In this document: piece after piece, positions 37,225-44,366 of the stretch
Numbering within the stretch: position 1 is the stretch's first letter
How the letters are laid out: each line of letters opens with the position of its first letter
NCBI RefSeq assembly: GCF_004959935.1
Contig: NZ_SMYN01000004.1
Location: 124,001 to 188,000, forward strand
DNA from: Falsirhodobacter xinxiangensis
Lineage (GTDB): Bacteria > Pseudomonadota > Alphaproteobacteria > Rhodobacterales > Rhodobacteraceae
Direction: 5' to 3'
DNA: 64,000 nt
The notes under the pieces: model-generated
Told to the model about the DNA's origin: nothing
Database searches by the model: none
The model's input: only the letters and a program-made list of their open reading frames with translations
Position numbers and translations under genes: made by a program

Positions 37225-37535
37225 AGCTCTGGATCATCATCATCGGCCTCGGGGTCGGGACATACCTGCTGCGGCTGTCCTTTCTGGCCTTTGCGGGTGG
37301 GCGGCAGTTTCCGGAATGGGCGCTGCGGCACCTGCGCTATACGGCGGTGGCGGTTCTGCCCGCGCTGATCGCGCCGGGGGTGCTTTGGCCCGCCGCCACG
37401 GGCGGACAGCCCGACCCCGCGCGGCTTGCGGCGGCTGCGGCCACCATCGCGGTGGCGGTCTGGACCAGAAATACGCTTTGGGCGATCGGGGCGGGGGCGG
37501 CAGTGCTTTACGCCACCCTCGCCCTGATCGGTTAG
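37221..37535 (+). CDS. azlD: Branched-chain amino acid exporter subunit AzlD
   Basis: Small partner of AzlC, 104 residues with about four membrane helices. The family features GVGTYLLRLSFL and ALRHLRYTAVAVLPALIAP are present, as in YgaH-like proteins. The ATG overlaps the azlC stop (ATGA), a standard arrangement that keeps subunit ratios. The stop shares TTAG at 37532-37535 with a lipoprotein gene from the other strand. Confidence 0.92.
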   Translation: MKLWIIIIGLGVGTYLLRLSFLAFAGGRQFPEWALRHLRYTAVAVLPALIAPGVLWPAATGGQPDPARLAAAAATIAVAVWTRNTLWAIGAGAAVLYATLALIG

Positions 37536-38140
37536 TTGGTCAGGCGCGGATCGCCCGCCTGCACCAGCAGAACGCCGTGGTTCTTGTCGGCGCTGTCATC
37601 GGTGATGGTGCGTTTCACGACGCCCGGAAGCTGGTCGAACCGCTGCATCAGCTTGGTGGGATACCATGTGCGGCCCACATCCTCGAACCCCGGCACACCG
37701 TCCAGCACCCCGGTGATCGCGCGGGCGCAATGCGCCTTGGGAACCGCGCCATAGGACTGCATGCGCTGCGCCACCATGGCCGCGACCTGCGGCGTGACGG
37801 GGACGGTCTGTTCGACGACGTCATAAGTCTCGCGCGCGTGGTAGTCGATATAGAAGGCGACCATCTTGTCCGTCATGCCATACAGCACGTCGTTGCGTTC
37901 CGGCACGTCGGGGTGGTTCCAGCTTCCGGCGGGGTCGAAGATGATCCGCTGCGCCCCGTTCACCATCAGCCCCGAATGCCCGCTGGACCCGTCGCGTTTG
38001 CGCACCACGGTGAACAGCGTGACCGAAGTCGGTGCCTGCGAGGTATAGACCGCGCGGGTGACGGCCGCGTCATCGGCCCATTTCGGCTCGGCGCAGGCGG
38101 CAAGGGTCAGCAGCCCCAGAAGGCACAGGATCAGGCGCAT
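37532..38140 (-). CDS. Lipoprotein, possible permuted NlpC/P60 hydrolase
   Basis: A 202-residue lipoprotein precursor with signal MRLILCLLGLLTLAAC. The mature part has GHSGLMVNGAQRIIFDPAGSW, then HCARAITGVL about 85 residues later. A His in a strand before a Cys at the start of a helix is the order of permuted papain-fold (LRAT/YiiX-like) proteins, so a cell-wall or lipid hydrolase is possible; this is inference. The gene starts in TGATG at the stop of the oxidase subunit IV gene. Confidence 0.75.
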   Translation of the reverse strand: MRLILCLLGLLTLAACAEPKWADDAAVTRAVYTSQAPTSVTLFTVVRKRDGSSGHSGLMVNGAQRIIFDPAGSWNHPDVPERNDVLYGMTDKMVAFYIDYHARETYDVVEQTVPVTPQVAAMVAQRMQSYGAVPKAHCARAITGVLDGVPGFEDVGRTWYPTKLMQRFDQLPGVVKRTITDDSADKNHGVLLVQAGDPRLTN

Positions 38141-38274
38141 CAGATGTTGACGAGCGCGAGGAAGATCAGGATCGCCGCGATCAGGATGCAGCCCCATTTC
38201 ACGAACCAAAGAAAGCCCGCGAAGGTCTTCTCCTGGGTGGTGATGTCCATGCTGCCGACTTTGTGTTCCGCCAC
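38140..38274 (-). CDS. aa3-type cytochrome c oxidase subunit IV
   Basis: A 44-residue membrane subunit of the bacterial aa3 oxidase, with the family start AEHKVGSMDITTQEKTF and one helix to the C-terminus (LWFVKWGCILIAAILIFLAL). I use the GTG at 38274 because GGGAAGGAA lies upstream and the size equals known members. The large oxidase subunits are not in the window. A lipoprotein gene overlaps its stop by 1 nt. Confidence 0.88.
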   Translation of the reverse strand: MAEHKVGSMDITTQEKTFAGFLWFVKWGCILIAAILIFLALVNI

Positions 38275-38330
38275 GGGTCCGTTCCTTCCCTTGTCCTCTG
38301 TTCGCCCAATAGCCGATTCCGCTTGTTCTG

Positions 38331-39857
38331 TCACGCGCTTGGCACGTCCTCCAGCGCCTCGGCAGCGAGGGCGGCGTGCTCGGGCAACACATTGCGCAGC
38401 ATGAAGCGGGCGAGGGGCGCGCGGGCGGGGTCTGCCTCGGCGGCGCGCAGGTGCCAGTGGGTGCCCAAGGTCAGCGCGAAGGCGCGCAGATAGGGCGCGG
38501 CGCCGGCCAGACGGTCCTGCACCGTACGGGCCAGAAGCGCCTGCGTGACATGGCGCAGGGTCTGCGCGGCTTCGGCAAGATCGGGGTGCATCTCGTCCAG
38601 CAGGGCGAAGGCGGCGGCACCGTCATCCGACAGCTTGCGCCCGATCAGGTCGATGGCCTGGATGCCGTTGGTGCCTTCGTAGATCGCGGTCACGCGCACG
38701 TCGCGCCAAAGCTGGGCCGCGCCGGTCTCCTCGATATAGCCCATGCCGCCATGGACCTGAATGCCAAGGTCCGCGACCCGCATCCCGGTTTCGGTGCCGA
38801 AGGATTTGGCGATCGGCGTCAGGAAGGCGGCGCGGGCGGTGTTCCCCGCATCGGCGGCGGCAGCGCAGGACAGGGCGATGGCGCGGGCTGCGAAGGTTTC
38901 CGCCCGCATCCGGGCCAGCATCCGGCGCACATCGGGATGGTTCGCGATGGGGCCATTCTGGATGCGCTGGGCGGCATGGGCCTCGGCCAGTTGGCAGGCG
39001 GCTTCGGCCACGCCGATGCCTTGGGTCGCGACGCCAAGGCGGGCGTTGTTCATCATCGTGAACATCGCGGCCATGCCCTTGTGCGGCTCGCCGATGATCC
39101 AGCCCGTCGCGCCGCCATACTCCATCACGGCGGTGGGCGATCCATGCAGGCCCAGCTTGTGCTCCAGGCTCAGGACGCGCAGCGCGTTGCGGCTGCCATC
39201 CGGCAGGATCTTGGGCACCATGAACAGGCTGATCCCCTTGGTCCCGGCAGGTGCATCCGGCAGGCGGGCCAGCACCAGATGGCAGACGTTGTCGGTAAAG
39301 TCGTTGTCGGCCCATGTGATGAAGATCTTCTGCCCCGTGATGCGGAAGGTATCACCCTCCGGCACCGCGCGGGTGGTCAGCGCGCCCACGTCGGACCCGG
39401 CCTGCGGTTCGGTCAGGTTCATCGTGCCAGACCATTCGCCCGAGATGAGCTTCGGCAGATACAGCGCCTTCATCTCGGGGCCGGCGTGATGCTCCAGCGC
39501 CTCGATCTGGCCTTGGGTCATCAGCGGGTTCAGTTGCAGCGCAAGGCAGGCCGAGGCCATCATCTCGTTCACGGCGGTCGCGACCGACAGCGGCAGGCCA
39601 AGGCCCCCATGGTCGGGCGAGGCGCAGATGCCGATCCAGCCCCCATCCGCGATGGCACGGTAGCCTTCGGCGAAACCGGGCGGGGTGCGGGTCACGCCAT
39701 TCTCCAGCCGCGCGGGATGGGTGTCGCCGATGCGTTGCAGCGGGGCGAGGGTGCTTTCGCACAGACGTGCGGCCCCGGTCAGGATGTCATGGGCATCGTC
39801 GGTGCCTTGCAGGTCGCTCAGGAGGCGGAAGTCGTCCAGCGGGGCGGTATAGGGCAT
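38331..39857 (-). CDS. Acyl-CoA dehydrogenase
   Basis: Flavin enzyme for the first step of a beta-oxidation-like route, giving electrons to ETF. The ATG at 39857 follows a perfect AAGGAGGAG and gives 508 residues. Visible are the FAD/substrate segments MNLTEPQAGSDVGAL and GQKIFITWADND, YEGTNGIQAIDLIGRKL near the C-terminus, and a C-terminal extra helical domain of the longer FadE/DmdC-like type. The acyl chain it uses is unknown. It partners logically with the etfQO gene at 32.1 kb. Confidence 0.93.
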   Translation of the reverse strand: MPYTAPLDDFRLLSDLQGTDDAHDILTGAARLCESTLAPLQRIGDTHPARLENGVTRTPPGFAEGYRAIADGGWIGICASPDHGGLGLPLSVATAVNEMMASACLALQLNPLMTQGQIEALEHHAGPEMKALYLPKLISGEWSGTMNLTEPQAGSDVGALTTRAVPEGDTFRITGQKIFITWADNDFTDNVCHLVLARLPDAPAGTKGISLFMVPKILPDGSRNALRVLSLEHKLGLHGSPTAVMEYGGATGWIIGEPHKGMAAMFTMMNNARLGVATQGIGVAEAACQLAEAHAAQRIQNGPIANHPDVRRMLARMRAETFAARAIALSCAAAADAGNTARAAFLTPIAKSFGTETGMRVADLGIQVHGGMGYIEETGAAQLWRDVRVTAIYEGTNGIQAIDLIGRKLSDDGAAAFALLDEMHPDLAEAAQTLRHVTQALLARTVQDRLAGAAPYLRAFALTLGTHWHLRAAEADPARAPLARFMLRNVLPEHAALAAEALEDVPSA

Positions 39858-39930
39858 CGTCTCCTCCTTGCATGCGGCAGGGGGGGAGGATAGCCAAGGG
39901 TTTTCCGCCAGCAATACGGGACGCTGCGTC

Positions 39931-40848
39931 ATGGAGACCCGCCTTCTGACAGATACCGCCGAGGCCGCGCTGATCCTGCGCGGTGGCGGGCTGGTCGCGT
40001 TCCCGTCCGAGACTGTCTATGGCCTTGGCGGCGATGCGCGGTCGGATACGGCGGTGGCGCGGATCTACGAGGCGAAGGGGCGGCCGCAGTTCAACCCGCT
40101 GATCGTGCATCTGCCGGATGCCGAGGCGGTGGCGCGATATGCCGTGTTGCCGGAGGGCTTCGGACGGCTGGCGCAGTTCTGGCCGGGGCCGCTGACGCTG
40201 GTTCTGCCGCTGCGCGAGGATGCGGGCCTGTCGCCGCTGGTCACGGCGGGGCTGGACAGCGTGGCGGTGCGGGTTCCTGCGCATCCTGTGACGCGGGCCT
40301 TGCTGCGCGATTTCGGCGGACCGCTGGCGGGGCCGTCGGCGAACCCATCCGGGCGGATCAGCCCGACGCGGGCGGCGCATGTGCTGGACGGGCTTTCGGG
40401 CCGGATCGAGGCGGTGCTGGAGGGCGGGGCTTCGGCGGTCGGGGTGGAATCGACGATCCTCGGGCTGGTGGGCGCGCCGGTGCTGCTGCGCCCCGGCGGC
40501 GTTCCGCGCGAGGCGCTGGAGGCGGTTCTGGGGCCGCTGGCCATGGGCGGGGACGCGTCCGCGCCGTCCGCGCCGGGCCAGCTTCTGTCGCATTACGCGC
40601 CGCGCGGGCGGGTGCGACTGAACGCGGTGGCAGGGCCGGGAGAGGTCGCGATCGGCTTCGGGACGGGGGGGCTGGATCTGTCGCCCTCGGGCGATCTGGT
40701 GGAAGCGGCGGCGAACCTGTTCCACATGCTGCGCGAGGCGGACCGGCTGGCGGGCGAGGATGGCGTGATCGCCGTCGCGCCGGTGCCAGAACATGGGCTG
40801 GGGCTGGCGATCAACGACCGGCTGCGGCGGGCGGCGGCCCCCCGGTAG
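39931..40848 (+). CDS. tsaC: L-threonylcarbamoyladenylate synthase
   Basis: Makes threonylcarbamoyl-AMP for the t6A modification of tRNAs. At 305 residues it is the longer Sua5 form: a YrdC domain with AFPSETVYGLGGDA, YEAKGRPQFNPLIVHL, PSANPSGRISPT, then a linker SAPGQLLSHYAPRG and the C-terminal Sua5 domain. The ATG at 39931 gives the standard N-terminus. It is divergent from the acyl-CoA dehydrogenase gene and ends at the palindromic repeat A. Confidence 0.95.
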   Translation: METRLLTDTAEAALILRGGGLVAFPSETVYGLGGDARSDTAVARIYEAKGRPQFNPLIVHLPDAEAVARYAVLPEGFGRLAQFWPGPLTLVLPLREDAGLSPLVTAGLDSVAVRVPAHPVTRALLRDFGGPLAGPSANPSGRISPTRAAHVLDGLSGRIEAVLEGGASAVGVESTILGLVGAPVLLRPGGVPREALEAVLGPLAMGGDASAPSAPGQLLSHYAPRGRVRLNAVAGPGEVAIGFGTGGLDLSPSGDLVEAAANLFHMLREADRLAGEDGVIAVAPVPEHGLGLAINDRLRRAAAPR

Positions 40849-40856
40849 CCGGGGGG

Positions 40857-40911
40857 ACCGCCCGGCTCAGGCCTCCCTTGCGGGAAGCCATCGCCGGGCG
40901 GTGCTGCCGCG
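40857..40911 (+). repeat. Palindromic intergenic repeat, copy A
   Basis: Outer stem ACCGCCCGGC/GCCGGGCGGT (10 bp), internal loop TCA/ATC, inner stem GGCCTCCC/GGGAAGCC with one mismatch and a TTGC loop, and a tail GCTGCCGCG. It lies 8 nt past the tsaC stop and before the end of the convergent lipoprotein gene. A copy in inverse direction lies after hemF at 42.3 kb. It should also serve as a two-way terminator. Confidence 0.8.
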
Positions 40912-40915
40912 TGCC

Positions 40916-41323
40916 TTATTCTTCGGGAAAGGCTGCCTCGCAGCGGGCGACGGCGGGGCCGGCCTGTGCGGCAAGCTGCGTGCGTTTTTCCCGCAGCCCT
41001 TCCAGCAGGCGGCGTTCCTGATTCAGGTCCACCGCCTTGGCCCGCGTCCGCGTTTCGGTCACATCGTCCCAGCACATGCGCGGCGCGCCCGCGACCACGC
41101 GCCCATCGCTCAGCACGCGGGGATACCAGCCGCACTGGCGATAGACGGGGCGGGAGGTTTCGTATTCTTCCAGCGCATAGCCGCGGCGAAGCGTGGCATC
41201 CGATTTCGCGATCAGGCTTTCCACCGTGCGCAGGTCGCGCGTGACGGTGCTGATACAGCGTTCCTGCTGCGTGGCGCAGGCCGAGAGGATCAGAAGCAGG
41301 GGAAGAATGGAAAGGCGTTTCAT
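40916..41323 (-). CDS. Lipoprotein of unknown function
   Basis: A 135-residue precursor with signal MKRLSILPLLLILSAC (lipobox LSAC, Cys16), followed by an Arg/Glu-rich, mostly helical part with several Cys residues (for example QCGWYP and MCWDD). The ATG at 41323 has AGAGGAGA upstream. I do not recognise the family. It is convergent with tsaC across repeat A and divergent from hemF. Confidence 0.75.
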   Translation of the reverse strand: MKRLSILPLLLILSACATQQERCISTVTRDLRTVESLIAKSDATLRRGYALEEYETSRPVYRQCGWYPRVLSDGRVVAGAPRMCWDDVTETRTRAKAVDLNQERRLLEGLREKRTQLAAQAGPAVARCEAAFPEE

Positions 41324-41423
41324 CGCATGTCTCCTCTGCGGCAATATTTAGCGCAAGGTTGCGCCCATTCCAATGGCCCGCATCCGCGCCGGGTGATAGA
41401 CCGGGGCGCATAGGAGAAGACCC

Positions 41424-42275
41424 ATGGACCAGCAGAAAACCCGCGCCTCCGAATGGTTTCGCAGCCTTCGCGACACGATCGTCGCCGCGTTCGAGACGGC
41501 GGAGGATACGACCCGGTCGGACCTGCCACCGGGCCGGTTCGAGGTGACGCCGACGACGCGGCCCGATGGCGGCGGCGGCCTGATGAGCGTGATGCGTGGC
41601 GGGCGGCTGTTCGAGAAGGTGGGCGTGAACGTGTCCACCGTGCATGGGGTGCTGTCCGGTCCGGCGCAGAAGGCGATGGCGGCGCGGGGCGTGCCGGGGA
41701 TGGATGCGGACCCACGCTTCTGGGCATCGGGGATCAGCCTCGTCGCCCACATGCGAAACCCGCATTGCCCGGCGGTGCATATGAACACGCGGATGTTCTG
41801 GACCCCCGGCGCGTGGTGGTTCGGCGGCGGGGCGGATTTGAACCCCTGCATCGAATATCCCGAGGATACCGCGCATTTCCACGACACGTTGCGCGCGGCC
41901 TGCAACGATCACGGGCACGACTATTACGCCCGGTTCAAGGCATGGGCGGACGAGTATTTCTTCATCCCGCACCGGGGCCGGGCGCGGGGCGTCGGCGGCA
42001 TCTTCTATGACGATCTGAACACCGGCGACTGGGAGGCGGATTTCGCCTTCACCGGGGCCGTGGGGCGGGCGTTCCTGCCCGCGTTCCTGCCCTTGGCCGA
42101 TCTGCGCCGCGATACCGAGTGGTCGGAGGCCGACCGCGATGCGCAGTTGGTCCACCGTGGGCTCTATGCCGAATACAACCTTGTCTATGACCGGGGCACG
42201 AAATTCGGTCTGGAATCAGGGCATGACGCCAATGCCGTCCTGATGTCCCTGCCGCCGCTGGCCAAGTGGGTCTAG
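41424..42275 (+). CDS. hemF: Coproporphyrinogen III oxidase, oxygen-dependent
   Basis: Converts coproporphyrinogen III to protoporphyrinogen IX with O2 in heme synthesis. The 283-residue protein shows RGGRLFEKVGVNVSTVHG, MNTRMFWTPGAWWFGGGADLNPC and a C-terminal YNLVYDRGTKFGLESGHDANAVLMSLPP (in parts), all typical of HemF. Length is close to the norm of 300. The divergent lipoprotein leaves 100 nt for its promoter. hemE and hemC are elsewhere in the window. Confidence 0.97.
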   Translation: MDQQKTRASEWFRSLRDTIVAAFETAEDTTRSDLPPGRFEVTPTTRPDGGGGLMSVMRGGRLFEKVGVNVSTVHGVLSGPAQKAMAARGVPGMDADPRFWASGISLVAHMRNPHCPAVHMNTRMFWTPGAWWFGGGADLNPCIEYPEDTAHFHDTLRAACNDHGHDYYARFKAWADEYFFIPHRGRARGVGGIFYDDLNTGDWEADFAFTGAVGRAFLPAFLPLADLRRDTEWSEADRDAQLVHRGLYAEYNLVYDRGTKFGLESGHDANAVLMSLPPLAKWV

Positions 42276-42323
42276 CGGCAGCACCGCCCGGCGATGGCCC
42301 CGGCGGGGCCTGAGCCGGGCGGT
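42276..42323 (-). repeat. Palindromic intergenic repeat, copy B
   Basis: Inverse copy of repeat A: the same outer 10-bp stem and TCA/ATC internal loop, but an inner stem GGCCCC/GGGGCC with a 3-nt loop, so the inner stem varies in sequence while pairing is kept. It starts directly after the hemF stop, and its tail shortens to GCTGCCG there. It ends 9 nt before the convergent pheA stop. Confidence 0.8.
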
Positions 42324-42332
42324 CCCCCCCCG

Positions 42333-43151
42333 TCACCCGCGGGGATAGACGCCCAGCACGTTCACATGCGTCGTGAAATAGGCCAGCTCCTCCAGCGCAA
42401 GTTTCACGTTCGGATCTTCCGGGTGGCCCTCGATGTCGGCATAGAACTCGGTCGCGACGAAGGATCCGCCGACCATGTAGCTTTCCAGCTTGGTCATGTT
42501 GATCCCATTGGTCGCAAAGCCACCCATCGCCTTGTAAAGCGCCGCCGGGATGTTGCGCACCCGGAAGGTGAAGGTCGTGACCATCTTCGGTGCCCGCCGC
42601 GACGGATCGGCCACCCGCGACATGACCAGAAACCGCGTCGTGTTGTTCGACTGGTCCTCGATCCCCCGCGCCAGCACGTCGAGGCCGTAGATCTCGCCCG
42701 CGAGGTCCGAAGCCAGCGCCGCCAGTTCCCGCTCGCCCTTTTCCGCCACGATCTTCGCCGATCCGGCGGTATCCGCGCCCGTGACCGCCGTGATTCCGTG
42801 ATCCTTCAGGAACTCGCGCACCTGTCCCAGCAGCACCGTATGGCTCATCGCGCGCTTCACCTCGGGCAGCGTCACGCCCGGAACGCCCAGCAGGCTGATC
42901 TGCACGCGCACGAAAGCCTCGTCCACGATGTGCAGGCCGGAATTGGGCAGCAGCGAATGGATGTCCGCCACGCGGCCATAGGTCGAATTTTCCACCGGCA
43001 GCATCGCCAGATCGGCCTCGCCCGACCGACAAGCCTCGATCGCATCCTCGAAGGTGCGGCAGGGGATCACCTCCATCCCCGGCCGGGCCTGACGGCAGGC
43101 GGCGTGGGAATAGGCACCAAGTTCCCCCTGAAAGGCGATGCGTCCGGTCAT
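42333..43151 (-). CDS. pheA: Prephenate dehydratase
   Basis: Makes phenylpyruvate from prephenate in phenylalanine synthesis. The ATG at 43151 with GGGGAGA upstream gives 272 residues, a mono-functional enzyme without chorismate mutase. Catalytic segment: RIAFQGELGAYSH, PVENSTYG, and a TRFLVMSR block (EDQSNNTTRFLV), then the C-terminal ACT domain with LYKAMGGFATNGINMTKLESY, which would bind phenylalanine for feedback. Divergent from cycM. Confidence 0.95.
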   Translation of the reverse strand: MTGRIAFQGELGAYSHAACRQARPGMEVIPCRTFEDAIEACRSGEADLAMLPVENSTYGRVADIHSLLPNSGLHIVDEAFVRVQISLLGVPGVTLPEVKRAMSHTVLLGQVREFLKDHGITAVTGADTAGSAKIVAEKGERELAALASDLAGEIYGLDVLARGIEDQSNNTTRFLVMSRVADPSRRAPKMVTTFTFRVRNIPAALYKAMGGFATNGINMTKLESYMVGGSFVATEFYADIEGHPEDPNVKLALEELAYFTTHVNVLGVYPRG

Positions 43152-43257
43152 GTCTGTCTCCCCAAAGGCTGGTCCCGGAACGACTATCGCTTGAAACGAA
43201 AGGAGGGAAGCGGATAGATGGGTGCCGAGGAGACATGAGGCCAGGGAACCAAGCGAC

Positions 43258-43770
43258 ATGTTCGATACGATGACGATGACGAAAGTGGTGGGCGCCGGGT
43301 GCGGCTCGCTGCTCGTCCTTCTTCTGGGGTCGTGGGCGGCGGAGGCGCTCTATACCACCAGCACGCCGAGCCATGGCGACGAGGAACATGCGCAGGCCTA
43401 TACAATCGACACCGGGGTCGAAGAAGTCGCGGCCGAGGATGCCGTGCCCTTCGCGGACCTGCTGGCCGCTGCCGATGCGTCGAAGGGCGAGGCCGTGTTC
43501 AACAAGTGCAAGGCCTGCCACAAGCTGGACGGCACGGACGCCACCGGCCCGCATCTGGACGGCATCGTGGACAAGGCCAAGGCCGCGTCCGAGGGCTTCG
43601 CCTATTCCCCTGCGCTGGCCGGAATGGCGGGTGATACATGGACGGCGGAAAACCTGAGCGACTTCCTTGAAAACCCGCGCGGTTATGCGCCGGGCACCAA
43701 GATGACCTTCGCCGGTCTGCCCAACCCCGAAGAACGCGCGAACCTGATCGCGTGGCTGCAAACGCAGTAA
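43258..43770 (+). CDS. Membrane-anchored cytochrome c (CycM/c552/cy type)
   Basis: A 170-residue class I cytochrome c with an uncleaved N-terminal helix (about residues 12-33) that holds it to the membrane, a short acidic linker, and a heme domain with CKACH (about residues 83-87) and the Met ligand in GTKMTFAG. It resembles cytochrome cy of Rhodobacter and c552 of Paracoccus, which carry electrons from bc1 to aa3/cbb3 oxidases. The start ATG at 43258 is preferred; an upstream GTG at 43222 cannot be ruled out. Confidence 0.9.
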   Translation: MFDTMTMTKVVGAGCGSLLVLLLGSWAAEALYTTSTPSHGDEEHAQAYTIDTGVEEVAAEDAVPFADLLAAADASKGEAVFNKCKACHKLDGTDATGPHLDGIVDKAKAASEGFAYSPALAGMAGDTWTAENLSDFLENPRGYAPGTKMTFAGLPNPEERANLIAWLQTQ

Positions 43771-43776
43771 CGTCGC

Positions 43777-43794
43777 GCCGCCCCTCGGGGCGGC
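43777..43794. terminator. Two-way hairpin between cycM and SnoaL-like gene
   Basis: GCCGCCCC and GGGGCGGC form a short-loop perfect palindrome just after the cycM stop and against the SnoaL-like gene stop. No T-run is seen, so it is a probable but weak bidirectional terminator. Confidence 0.5.
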
Positions 43795-44229
43795 CTATTC
43801 CGGCACCAGTTCCGTCATCGCGCGCCCGCTGCCATCCATCGCCATCGGATAGCTGCCGTGTTCATGCACGATCCGCCATGTGCCGCCCATCCGGCGCAGC
43901 ACGACCGTGCGGCGGTTCCACGCATCCAGCGGCCCTGCGCCCGTCTTGATGCCGCGCATCCGGCTGGGCCCGAAGACGACGGCAACATCGCCGTCCACGA
44001 TCACCTGCGGGTCTTCCAGCCGTGTCGTCACGCCGCCCTCCCACGTGCCGAACCAGTCGCGCAGGCCGTCGGCCACGCGCGCGGGGTCATGTGCGTATCG
44101 CAGCGGCGGGGGCAGGTCGAACATCTCGGCCCCGTCCGCGATCGGGGCCATGACGCCGCCCACATCGCCTTTCGCAACCGCATCCTCCTGCCGCCGCAGG
44201 GTCGCCAGAATCGCCTCGCTGTCCGACAT
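43795..44229 (-). CDS. SnoaL-like/NTF2-fold protein (DUF4440)
   Basis: A 144-residue protein of the NTF2-like fold: MSDSEAILATLRRQEDAV, then WFGTWEGGVTTRLEDPQVIVDGDVAVV, an Arg-rich region WNRRTVVLRRMGGTWRIVHEHGS typical of SgcJ/EcaC-like DUF4440 proteins. Function is unknown; members bind small ligands. The ATG at 44229 is chosen over upstream in-frame starts because GGAGG-like GGGAGGAT lies nearby. It is divergent from yejA by 137 nt. Confidence 0.78.
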   Translation of the reverse strand: MSDSEAILATLRRQEDAVAKGDVGGVMAPIADGAEMFDLPPPLRYAHDPARVADGLRDWFGTWEGGVTTRLEDPQVIVDGDVAVVFGPSRMRGIKTGAGPLDAWNRRTVVLRRMGGTWRIVHEHGSYPMAMDGSGRAMTELVPE

Positions 44230-44366
44230 CGCGATATCCTCCCGGCCCGAGCTTACCATACCCCGTGGCCTTTTGCGCGGCGTGCCGCATATCTCACGCA
44301 TTCGCAACTTGAGGTCGGTGCGGCAAGCGGCCTACGATGACGCGAGTTGGATTGCAGGAGCATGGC

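Noticed and set aside
41324-41423. FNR-like site upstream of hemF
   Set aside because: TTGCG and CGCAA occur but the spacing is far from TTGAT-N4-ATCAA, so an FnrL site cannot be supported.
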